From Corinectria fuckeliana (Eukaryota; Ascomycota; Sordariomycetes; Hypocreales; Nectriaceae), in NCBI GenBank assembly GCA_019137255.1, contig WPDH01000004.1, positions 248,001 to 312,000 on the forward strand: a DNA stretch of 64,000 nt, read 5' to 3'. The notes under the pieces were generated by a model. It did no database searches, had not been told where the DNA came from, and saw only the letters and a list, made by a program, of their open reading frames with translations. Numbering within the stretch: position 1 is the stretch's first letter; every line of letters begins with the position of its first letter. Shown one piece after another: positions 46,439-56,413 of this stretch. The position numbers and the translations under genes are program-made.

Positions 46439-47596
46439 TCATCCTCTTCCTCAAATGTTCCGTATTCATCTTCTTCGTCATCCCTACCGTCACTCGGCCG
46501 ACCGCCCTCGGGAACCACATCCGGAGGTGGGATGCCATCCCCAACCTTTCGAGCTGTAAGACGCTGTATAGGGTGCTTCCTCACCCAGCGATAGATGAGA
46601 TCCCATGCCGGTAAAGACTTCTGTATGAATCCTTCTATAATGGGGTACAAGTCTGCATGTTCTTTTGGGTGCAGGTTGTTGATGTAACTCTCAATCGCGG
46701 CCTGGCCATTCTCATCAATGGCGACATCACACGGCAGCCACTGGAACCTGATCGACACCAGCTCTACTGGAGCTCCCCGCCAGTCAAACGTCCTCTCTAA
46801 CCCAGACTCGGACTCGTCTGGCGCAGGGACGAGAAACCCACGTCCGCAGTAGTCGAGACATTCGTTCAGACCGATTCGTTGATGCAGCATGATACGCGAG
46901 CGGCCGTACAGCATTGGGAAAAGCGAGGGGTGCACCAAGTCGAAAACTTTGCCGTCGCTTCCAGGATGCCAATCTTTCTCGCTGTCGGGCACATCTTCAA
47001 GAGACTTGACGGCGGTTTTCAGGCGCTCCGTCAGATCGTCGGAGATGAGCTTGTCAGACTTGACGACACAAGTGGAGTAGTCCATGACAGGAACCAAGCC
47101 GGTCTCTTCGTACAAGGTGGCTTTTTTACGAAGCTCCTGAATGCACTACAGTCTTCAATGTCAGTATAGGCAATACGACGCAAGTCAAGAGTGGTTTGTA
47201 GCTCACCAGCTCGGCCATATTCTTCGTAAAGTCCCCATGGTTCCTGTATTCCGCCCAATTGAAGCCTAGAACCTCCTGCTTCCATTTCGCCGTAATCTCT
47301 GGGTCGCGAACTTTGCGCCACCATTCGGGCTTGTTGGTAATGTCCTCGATGAACTTGAGCATGCACACCTCTCGGATGAGTAGCGTCCTCGCCTTCCAAT
47401 CCTTGTTGTTGTCGCCCATGAGCACAGGGAATCTGTCTTTTCGCGGCGGGAGGTAGTTTAGCGGCAAGCCGTACCCTGGAAGCTGAATTGGTTCAGAGGC
47501 AGTCGGGATGGGCCGAGGTTCGGGCCTGAGGAGAGATGGCGGGGGTGCATCATCTTGTTGGCCCACGCCGAATTGAACAAATTGTATGTCTGCCAT
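45622..47596 (-). CDS. DUF4246 family protein (putative 2-oxoglutarate/iron oxygenase fold) with poly-Asp tract
   Basis: Two exons: complement(join(45622..47145,47207..47596)), 637 residues, with a 61-nt GT-AG intron. Exon 1 has LPGYGLPLNYLPPRKDRFPVL and the conserved WKARTLLIREVCMLKFIEDITNKPEWW region; exon 2 has YEETGLVPVMDYSTCVVKSD, LVHPSLFPMLYGRS, FQWLPCDVAID and YINNLHP. The C-terminal half carries SYDGGSWHIEGQLNEHICATALFYYD and FPNLFQHRVQPF with RKILALFLVDP, an arrangement of two His and an Arg like a double-stranded beta-helix oxygenase. Enzyme activity of this fungal family is, to my knowledge, not established. Between the conserved halves a disordered acidic insert contains 28 consecutive Asp codons (46360-46443), a GAC/GAT microsatellite. 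Confidence 0.88.
46360..46443. repeat. Trinucleotide microsatellite coding poly-Asp
   Basis: 84 bp of GTC/ATC triplets on the plus strand, read on the minus strand as 28 Asp codons: two GAC and eight GAT at the C-terminal side, a pure GAC run, then two GAT. The block structure suggests recent triplet expansion. It remains in frame with the surrounding gene. Confidence 0.9.
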
Positions 47597-48240
47597 TGTG
47601 CAAGTGCTCAGATGGACTTCCGTTTTTTGCGTAGGGGAGAGAATCTTTTAGCTGCCGTTGAAGTGTCTCCGCTTCATAATAATTGGTAGTGTCCGTACGT
47701 TGCGGTGTAGTTAGACTAGGGACTTATGTACGTCGTTCATGGCGCCTAAGCTAAGGCGGATACCGGAGGGGCTGATGTGGGGTGGTTGGGAGCTATACGA
47801 GGAAGCAGGGCGCTGTACGGACTGGATGTTATCAAGGGTTTGTGTCCCTGCGTGACTTGACGACTGTGGTATGAGGTGTGTGTGTGCTAGACCAGGGAAG
47901 CCTTTAGATTTATCTCGAGCTAGTGATATCGGGAGCGATCACCGGGGCTGCCCTGGGGTTTATATCTTAAGTGCATGATGGAAACTTAAGGACCATCACA
48001 CTAAGCTGGGAGGGTCCCATTTGTTCTCTGCAGACGCTGATGATTGCCAAAAAGCAGCGGCCTTGTTTGTGTGATCAACCCCAGCGTTGTTTCAGGTCAT
48101 CGTGGGCCGGTTCCAAATCCTCGGCCATCCTCGGGAGGAGACCGGCAGAGTCATTTGGACTAGGATGGTGACATCTGGACTTGCTTAGGCGGGCTTGGCC
48201 AAGCAGATGAGGAAGCTTTCACATCGTTACAGCGCCCAAG
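47597..48240. other. Intergenic region, no gene seen
   Basis: 0.64 kb holding the DUF4246 promoter and the 3' end of the DHA1 transporter gene. No further gene seen. Confidence 0.4.
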
Positions 48241-50038
48241 TCACGTCGTGAACCGACTCCTCGCCCTCAACCTCTCCCCATACTTCCACAGCAGAAACGG
48301 ACTCGGCAGCCCGATGGCGACGGCACACGCGGCCAGCACCGTCCCGCCCCGGCCGTACCCGAGACGGTCGTACATGGCCGGCGCAAACAGCGGGAACCCG
48401 AAGCCGGCCAGGCTGCGCAGCACCGTCGTCGCCCCGACGGCGCTGGCCGCATACCGCGAGTACGCGTCCACCATGTACCCCTGCAGGCACTGGAAGCTGA
48501 TGATGGTGCCCGTCGCGTACACGGCCGCGCCGACGTTGGGCCCGATCCAGTGCGTGCGCGCCTCGGCCGTCCACGAGTAGATGAGCATGCCGACGGGCAC
48601 GAGCACCGCGCCCGGGATCATCATCGGCACGCGGAACTCGGGCCGGCCGGGCCCCCCGTCGGGCACGTAGCGCCGCTTCAGCGCCGCGTAGATGCGGTCC
48701 TGCAGCGGGGCGCAGATCTGGGCGCCCAGGAAGAAGCCGATGCCGAGGGAGAGGTAGTTGAGGCCCTGGATGCCGGGGGACTCGTGGTACTCGCTGGCCC
48801 AGAGCCTGGGGAAGCTCGACAGGACGAGGTACATGATGCCGTACAGGTACATCATGTATAGCGCCAGCAGCTGGACGATGACCTGCGTGGCCAGCAGGCG
48901 GAAGGGCCGCGTGAGGGCCGTGACCAGCGCCTGCAGCAGCGTGCGGTTCGGGTCGTCGAACTCGGTGCGCAGCGTCCTGTTGCCCGTCTCTTTGATGAGG
49001 CGCTTCTTCTTCCGGAGGAGCAGCACGGGCGCGTACGTCTCCTGCAGGAAGAGCAGCCCGGCGGCCTGGATGACGCCGCAGGCGATGGTGGTGCTGTAGA
49101 AGACCCAGCGCCAGGTGGTGCGCTCGGCGATCCAGCCGCCGGCCAGGGGTCCGATGGCCGGGCCGAGCAGCGGCATGAGGGAGTAGATGCTGATGGCGCG
49201 GCCGCGCTGCTCGGCGAAGAAGAGGTCGCTGAGGACGCCGCCGCCGATGGCCATGGGCGCGGAGCCGCCTATGCCGGCGAGGAAGCGGAAGGCCATCATC
49301 TGGTCGCGGGACTGCGCGAGGCCGCACGCGAGGTTGAAGAGGAGGAACCACGCGTTGGAGACCTGGATGATGATGACGCGCCCGTAGAGCTCCGACAGAG
49401 GGCCCCAGAGCAACGGCCCGAGGGCGTAGGCCGCGACGAAGATGGACAGCACGAGGGCTTGCTCGAAGGAGCTGGTGATGTCGAGGTCTTTGCCGATGGC
49501 AGTGAGGCCGGGCGCCACCATGGACGACGCCACGGGGGAGATGAGGGTGAAGAAAGATACTTGGATCACGTTGGCATGCTTGTCCCCCATGTTCAAGGCG
49601 CCCAGTGCAGGAGAGAGTGCAGGAGAGAGACATACCGCATATGACCGCCGCCCACTTCTTCTTCAATTGCCAATACTTTGGATTCTGCGGATCTTCAGGC
49701 CCGTCCCACTGCACCAGATTCGGATCGCTGGGGTCTCTGGTCGGCTCCTTTTCGACGACATTGCCTCCGAGCTCGAGGTCCCTCTGGTTGGGGATGCCGT
49801 CTCTCACCTCAGAGACGGTGTGCGAGAGCGATCTCCCGGACGCCGAGCGAGACACGCTGAACCTCGGACGCTGCGTGTGTTCTGATGAGCTATCGTCGGC
49901 CAGATCCGGGTCCGATGACGACGCCGGCAGCTCATACTTCTCCGTGTAAAGAGAGGGAGCACGGTCATGGTCATGGAAGGCAGAAGCGTCAGGAGGCGGC
50001 CCCGATGACTGGTGGCTTGTTGATTCACCCCGTGTCAT
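48241..50038 (-). CDS. MFS drug:H+ antiporter, DHA1-type (12 TM)
   Basis: Two exons: complement(join(48241..49559,49636..50038)), 573 residues, with a 76-nt GT-AG intron. The ATG at 50038 is the first in frame after an upstream stop. A cytosolic N-terminus of about 115 residues rich in Ser and Asp leads to DPNLVQWDGPEDPQNPKYW, the hallmark just before the first helix in this fungal group. Membrane landmarks: VSFFTLISPVASSMVAPGL, GPLLWGPLSELYGR (motif A), FRFLAGIGGSAPMAIGGGVLSDLF, RGRAISIYSLMPLLGPAIGPLAGGWI (motif C) and WRWVFY. Relatives export toxic compounds or polyamines across the plasma membrane; the substrate here is unknown. Codon third positions are unusually GC-rich, giving long open antisense frames that are not genes. 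Confidence 0.9.
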
Positions 50039-50984
50039 GCCTGGGGTTACGAAGTGCCGGAGGACTTGCTCAGACAGCTTAGATATCCGAGAAATATATG
50101 CTGGTTCAGATGTCTCCGGGGTTTCACTTGAGTCAACTTGGACGATAAGACGATAATGCAAAAAAGAGCCGCAACAATCAACTTCAATCTATACAAAGCA
50201 GAGGAAAAAAGATCCCAAGAAAGATAATCTACGGGATATTAACCAAGGATGGTCGGCAATAATCTGGCCGAACCGGCTCCGTTCAGGCTCGTTCCCCGCT
50301 CAAAGAAGAAAGACTGCCAATGGTCTAACCTGGTTGCTTAGATCCATAGCGCCGTTAAGTCCAGCTACACACGGTTTCTGTAACAGTGGAATAATGGGCT
50401 AAATTCTTCTGTTGAATTTTGCCAATTAGGCATCTCAACAATTGGGGTACATATCCCCTAATTTGACATCTTCAGCCACCCCACTCACCAGGTAGGCTAA
50501 GCAAGACATCCACACAGAGACACTGGCTGTCGCATTCAGCATTTAGGCCAGCTTAGCACGTTGCATCAGCGTAGTGCGCATTACCGTTTGCTGCAACTGG
50601 AAATGTGATACTGGCGAGGATGAAGCTGTCGACAGCGACGCATGTAAGTATACACACCTGCACTTCGCGAGCGGTCAGTCTAATGCATGTCATTATTCTA
50701 ATCCAGGTTGTATGCTTGGCAGAAGCACCCATTCTTTCATGGAACAAATGGCTCCGGTGGTGATGGTTTGCTAGGCTGTACCGCATCTATTTGTCTATGA
50801 TGAATTGGGTACTAGTTCAGCTGCAGCGTTATTCGACATTGTCTTCAAGAAATTGATATGAAATTTTGGACAGTTCAAAGACGGTAAGGCCAGATACTTT
50901 CAGGAAGCGGCGCTGTGCCCTCCACACTCCCCTGATCTGCGCACTTGGACTGTAGCTTGACTGTAGTAAAGGATCTCTGTATAG
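50039..50984. other. Intergenic region, no gene seen
   Basis: 0.95 kb upstream of the DHA1 transporter, likely its promoter. No coding or RNA feature recognised. Confidence 0.4.
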
Positions 50985-51817
50985 ATTAGGATGATGAGGC
51001 TTATTGGCATCCTCTTTCAAAACCCTGTGAACTTTCTTTGCAAATGGATGGGTCCAAGTTGGTTTCTCCCTATTCCTACACTACTGTTCGACATCACCTC
51101 TCTCGACACCGGCTTTGTCAAGACGATCCCCCAGGCAGCCGGAGTCCGCTTCCTCCTTGACATATTCGAAGCTGGGATGATGCCCGGTATCACATAATAT
51201 CAGTCTCGCTCAGTACTGCCTTCATTTTCCTACTCAACAATGTCACAATCCAAGGGCTTGCCTTTTTACTCTAACCATTGCCAGGACAATTTACGGGCAC
51301 AAGAGCACAGTTGGAAAGTAACAATATACTGACCCTTCTTACGTCATTGGAGTATCTTTCACTGTACTGGTGCCTCTGACTCTGGCACATTAACAAGCGG
51401 CACATCTTTATCATGTGTGCGCCCATGTGCATGGCAGGCTATTGCATGTTCCTTAGATCAAAGAACAAATTCGTTCGCTACGGCGCCATGTTTCTCATCG
51501 CCTCGTCGTGTTTGCCCTTAGGCCACTCACCACGGCTCAAGTCAGCCAATGTGGTGAGTGACACGTCTCGCAATACAGACACCGGCATGAACGTCATGAT
51601 GGGTAGCATAGACGGACTGATTGCAAACTGGTAATTTCTCCTTTGGGATGCGCCGAATTCTCGCGTTGGAAACGGGTCAAGCCTAGCGAGTTCTGATACC
51701 ATTCTTGTTGTCAGCACACTGACCCTGGTGTGGATGAAGAGGAACAACAAGAAGAGGGAGACTGGGGAGATTGACGGGGAATCCAGTGGGATGACTCAAC
51801 AGGAGATGAGCACTTGA
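50985..51817 (+). pseudogene. Relic of an ACS-family MFS transporter
   Basis: Pieces of an anion:cation symporter (allantoate/pantothenate permease type) occur in order but in different frames. First comes a helix 2-4 region ending VRFLLDIFEAGMMPGI. The region of helices 5-8 is scrambled by stops. Last come AGYCMFLRSKNKFVRYGAMFLIASSCLPLG, SANVVSDTSRNTDTGMNVMMGSIDGLIANW and DAPNSRVGNGSSLASSDTILVVSTLTLVWMKRNNKKRETGE. The final blocks match the conserved end of this family. The total of 0.83 kb is far below the usual 1.5 kb and has several stops, so it is a decayed copy. An intact relative of the same family lies 2.4 kb away on the other strand. Confidence 0.75.
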
Positions 51818-52603
51818 ACTAGGAGCATCCCACGTTCCTTAGCGACCTTGAGCACGGCGTCACAAGTGCCTCTGCACAGGGGCTTCTGGATTGACAAGAC
51901 TATTTAGTGCTGTGTCTTGACAGATTAACTGAGGAAATTTTACAAAATCGACTCTTTTATTATTTCCCTATCCCTGTTTCTCTGGCTCTGGCCCAGATAG
52001 TGCCGTGATTAGACCATAGCTACCCCCAACTGAGCTCGGGACGCCGTGAAATACTCCAGCTCCGAGCTTGCATAGAAGTTGGGTGCTTTGTCTGCATCAC
52101 TGTCAGTGGAGGGCCTACAAGGTAGATGATGTCATAAAGCCGACGATGAATTGGGTAGTATCTGCTCGGGTGCTACGATACCTCTAATCGATATCACGGT
52201 GTATTCATTTCTATGGCACGAGGTTCTGTGGGCTCCCGTGAAGGTTGCACAATCAGTTGCAGGCAGCAAGAAACGTTTCATATTGAAGTCATGAGCCCCC
52301 TTTGCGAATGATAGAATGAGCTTGATGCTAGAAAATGTGGTCGGTATTAAAAGCGTAGCTAAAGTGGCGCCGCGCCCCGAGTGATCAAGCCCACATTCCA
52401 AGTGCCGGTTTTCAAAGCCGAGGTGGGGAACCTCGGAGCGTAAGCATTAATATTTCCCTTGAGCCAACGGGTGAGTGTTAAAGCGTCAAGGCTTATAGTG
52501 AGATAAAAGAAGCTATAGCAACTGTCCTGATATATGCTGTTGGCTAGCAGTATCACGCAGCCGCCACGTCTTCGTTGTTCCAAACGACCTTCCTCTCCCT
52601 ATC
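51818..52603. other. Intergenic region, no gene seen
   Basis: 0.79 kb between the transporter relic and the alcohol dehydrogenase, with the latter's promoter. Nothing else recognised. Confidence 0.4.
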
Positions 52604-53780
52604 ATGAGAATGGACCTGCAAATACCACGAGTCCAACAGGCAGCGGTCATCGAGAATCCTGGACAAACCGCGAAACTCAAGATCCGGGATGATATACCGG
52701 TTGGAGATCCTGGATCCCATGAGATCCTCGTCAAACTTGCCTTCAGTGGCATCTGGTAATAATCCAAGAATCCGTCCTTGAGAACTGATCTGACTGTCAT
52801 ATTTCATTGCAGCGGATCGGAGGTTCGAGCCCTTTTTGGATGGAGCCAATACGACCCCATCGTGGGCCACGAAGGCGTGGGGACCGTGGTCAAGACTGGC
52901 GAACAAGTCGCACCGTCCCTACTGGGCCAACGAGTTGGCGTGAAATGGCTCTTCAGCGCCTGCGGCCAGTGCTCTATCTGTCTGAAAGGCCTCACAAACA
53001 ACTGCCCAAACCAGATCAACACAGGCCGGCACGTGCCAGGAACGCTGCAGCAATATGTTGTGGCAGATGCGAGGTTTGTGACTAGCATCCCGGACGAGGT
53101 CTCGAGCGAAGCAGCTGCTCCTCTGTTGTGCGCCGGCCTCACCATGTCTGGAGCAGTCTCAAAGCTCGATGCTCACCTTGCGAAAAATGACTGGGTGGTC
53201 GTCTCTGGCTCCGGTGGGGGGCTTGGCCACCTGGGTGTGCAGATCGCGAGCCGATTGAGTGGATTTCGAGTTATTGCTGTTGACTCGGGGCAGTCCAAGC
53301 GAGAATTGAGCCTCAGCTGCGGGGCTCACTCCTTTGTTGACTTTGCCGTAGACGATGTCGAAAAGAAGGTCAAAGAGTTGACTGGCGAGGGCGCACATGC
53401 AGTCTTGGTAGTCTCGGGCAATGAAGAAGCATTCAGAACTGCCCCTAGTCTGGTGCGAAATACAGGAACGATTGTAACGGTCGGCCTCCCAGCCAACGAC
53501 TTCAACATCCCTATACCTGCGTCATTATGCTCAGCGCGAGGTATAAAATTGATCCAGAGCCATACCAATTCGAGAAAGCTAACCAGTCTCACAAGGTTTA
53601 ACTGTCATTGGTGTCGCCACCGGAACCGAGGATCAGATGCAGGAACTACTAGGTCAAGTCGCTGCGGGAAAGATTAGCCCTGTTATTGAAGTCTTGGAAT
53701 TTTCGGACATCCCAGCTATCTTCGACAAGTTGAAGCGGGAGGGCATCGTGGGTCGGATTGTTGTGAGAATCCCGCAGTGA
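52604..53780 (+). CDS. Zinc-dependent alcohol dehydrogenase (MDR superfamily, ADH1-like)
   Basis: Three exons: join(52604..52755,52813..53540,53596..53780), 354 residues; both introns (57 and 55 nt) are GT-AG and keep the frame. The GroES-like domain holds the catalytic-zinc residues Cys51 and His70 (GHEGVGTVV) and the structural-zinc cysteines 101, 104, 107 and 115. The Rossmann domain has GSGGGLGHLGVQIA and VIAVDSG, typical for NAD(H) binding. Length equals yeast Adh1-type enzymes. Residues after Cys51 read C-G-S-E, whereas family members usually have C-H/G-S/T-D, so an Asp to Glu change sits in the first shell of the active site. It would interconvert an alcohol and an aldehyde or ketone in the cytosol; the substrate is unknown. 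It lies next to two ACS-type transporter sequences. Confidence 0.9.
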
Positions 53781-54206
53781 GAAGTCAGCCAGAACGGTTG
53801 CCGGTTGAAAGAAGACTACTGGTACCAGCTAAACTCTCCAAGGTCGAGAATTTGTAGAATAGTACGAAGCAAAAACTATAGATGATATAACATTTGCATT
53901 ATCAAGTCACGACAAGAAACAAGGAAAGAAAATTGCCAATTCATAGATTTGAGTGTAGGTAGTGTGAGCACGGAGACACAGCCTCCATCATTCGAACTGA
54001 TTGCATACTGCTGTAAGCTATGATAGAGACAGAACCACAGAAAGCAAGTGATGTTATAAGAAACATGTGCTGCATGGTAGCCAAACCGCATGTAAGTCAG
54101 AGCACAAGATGGCGAGCCATATTTGCTACCTATGTGTGAAACCCTTCAGGTAGCAGCCAGTGCTCGTATATTTCGCCTGCGGAGCCAGATAACTAGACAA
54201 CCTGGC
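53781..54206. other. Convergent intergenic region
   Basis: 0.43 kb between the 3' ends of the dehydrogenase and the ACS transporter. No feature recognised. Confidence 0.4.
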
Positions 54207-56413
54207 TTATATTGACTCCCTTGCTGCCTTTTGTATCATATTCTCAGACTGTGTTTCAGGATCCTCATCGAAGACGGGGCTGGCGCCATCTTCGAGGAGA
54301 GTAAGTCGTTTCGGCCTATTTCGAATGTTAGTTGAACCTGTGTATCGACAAGGGGAAAGAGAAACTTCAAGAACGAAGTGCTAGGGAAGTGGGAGCGACA
54401 ACTTACAAGAGGAGTCGTTTGTCAAGCTGCCAAAGACCCAAGATTAGAGCAATGCCTGCAATCCACATTGAGAGCATGACAGTCCAACCCGTCGTATCTA
54501 AGGAGAGAGACGAAAATTTAGTAAATGCTCCCTCCGTATATCACGTACAAGTGGTCAGAAAAGACTCACAGTGTGGCGCCTGGGTTGTGGGCCAAATAGA
54601 CACATTACTGCCTGCATCGACTGCGTAGATGGCGACGACGGAGATACCAACTACCAACGATCTGACCTCGGGATCTTGCGGATACCTGATACAGCAGTCA
54701 GTAAATCAATACCGAAACTGATTTTCCAAGACTTACATATCAGTGAACCATGCTAACAAGATGAGCCCCGAGGCCTGGACTCCGTAGGTGATGAAATAGC
54801 TGGCGTATGCTGCGGCCAGCGGAACGACATCAGGATGCCTCGTCCAGATGGCCATAATAATTCCAGGGATGACACCAATGAGGCCTAAGTGTAGAACACA
54901 TTGTTAGAAACATGTGGCTAAAACCGACAAGACCTGTTGCGTTTTAGCTTTGGGCCACGACTTACTTTGAGCGATGATAAGCTGCCAGCGGACTTGCAGC
55001 AGGTCAGATAGAATGCACCAGACCCAGACTGTGGTGGGTATTAGCCTTGCTTCCACTACACACAACAAAGACGACGCTTACTGAAGACGGCCTGGATAGC
55101 ACCACCTCCGATGGGAATGGTGTTGACTTGGGTCGTGGTCCAAATTGGGCTGCCACTGTCGTTGACCAGAGTCTTCAGAAAGACGCTGAAGTACACCAGC
55201 CCTCCTGCACTCAGACCGCTGACCACCCAGTAGACCGGGATATAATATGTAATCCACGTGCGAGCGGCGCGTCTATTTAGAGTAAATATACCAGTTCGAT
55301 GGAAGAATGGTGTTAGCTACTCACTTTGCCGCAGCCCACGTAATCTTCCTTGCTTCCGCTCGGCCATGACGTTTCAGTCTCTCGACTGCGATTCGGGCGT
55401 GGCTGTCATTGAACCACCACTTCGCCCATGGGTTTGGGCGATTAGGAGTGTCGGGGAGCATGACAAAGCCGAAGAAGCCAAGTACAACCGTCATGATTGA
55501 GTTGATGACGAAAAGCCAACTTGATCAATAGTCAGTGGCCGCCGAGCTAACAGGAAAGGTTATAGCTTACCGCCATCCTGCAAGACCACTCTTCCCATGT
55601 AGAGTGTTTAGAATGGCAACCTGGAGGGCACCAGACATCATACCACCAACAGCCCGGGCAGAGTGATAGAACCCCATTCTGTCGAAAGGCATCAGTGGCT
55701 GTGCATCTTACAGCAAACGTATTAGACGTCGGTATAAATATGTAGAGCTTACCGCTTTGCTAGTTCTGAGGGCGTGTACCAATACACTGGTCAGTGGTCA
55801 GCTTGTCATCCCTGTGGAAGTCGCTGAGTATACAATGGGTTAAGAGCTCGAGTGACAACCTACTCAGAAGAGTGATCATTCCTGGCCAGGCACTGCTCTC
55901 CAGAAGTCCTAAGAAGAAACGCAGGGCGTATATCTGTTTAGCATTGTGCGCCAGCGCAATTAAACCAGTAATAACACCCCATGCAATCTCCAACCCTGGA
56001 AGCCACAGGCTGGGACGCACGTAGGTCAAGATAATCTGGGACGGGATGAGCATGATGCAGTAGCCGATGTTGAAATATATCGTAAAGCTTTGGTGCATCA
56101 GCTTGGGCTCACATAGACGTGATTCTTAGCATAATTGGACGTACTAGTTTAGCTCGTTTTGGTAGAGACCCAAGTCCTCCTTCATGCCGCTCACATAAGC
56201 CGTTGTGATGTTCGACTGGTCCAAAAACTTGATGACTGGAAGAAGCACTGTAAGTACCACGAGGCTGTGAAGAAAATGGTACCACTTACCTTGAGAAACG
56301 CACCCAAAAGTCATAAGAAATAAGTCCAAGCGCCGAACAAAGGAGCGCTCTTCAGCTGTTCGCTCATGCTTTTTGAAGATGGCCAAAGGGCCAAACACAG
56401 AACCCCAGCTCAT
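54207..56413 (-). CDS. ACS-family MFS transporter (pantothenate/allantoate permease type)
   Basis: An intron-rich gene of about 12 exons and roughly 500 residues. The first seven exons are complement(56290..56413, 56145..56235, 55864..56087, 55753..55786, 55571..55678, 55325..55519, 55082..55272), all with GT-AG introns of 51-77 nt that keep frame; five more exons run to the stop at 54207. Blocks in order: VIKFLDQSNITTAYVSGMKEDLGLYQNELNY, FTIYFNIGYCIMLIPSQ, RPSLWLPGLEIAWG, RFFLGLLESSAWPGM, YWYTPSELAKRMGFYHSARAVGGMMSGALQ, LPDTPNRPNPWAKWW, WPTTQAP and a last helix before LLPKRLTLLEDG. These are signatures of the Dal5/Fen2 type of the anion:cation symporter family, which take up carboxylates, vitamins or ureides at the plasma membrane. 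Exon 8 has an uncertain edge, so exact length is not claimed. Confidence 0.87.

Noticed and set aside
46300..46594. Plus-strand frames with poly-Val, poly-Ile and poly-Ser tracts
   Set aside because: These are shadow translations of the poly-Asp microsatellite in the minus-strand DUF4246 gene.
48227..50161. 644-codon minus-strand frame running through the DHA1 transporter gene
   Set aside because: It shares the true first exon, but then reads through the 76-nt intron into a wrong frame made open by high GC; the 451-codon frame joined by the intron is the real protein.
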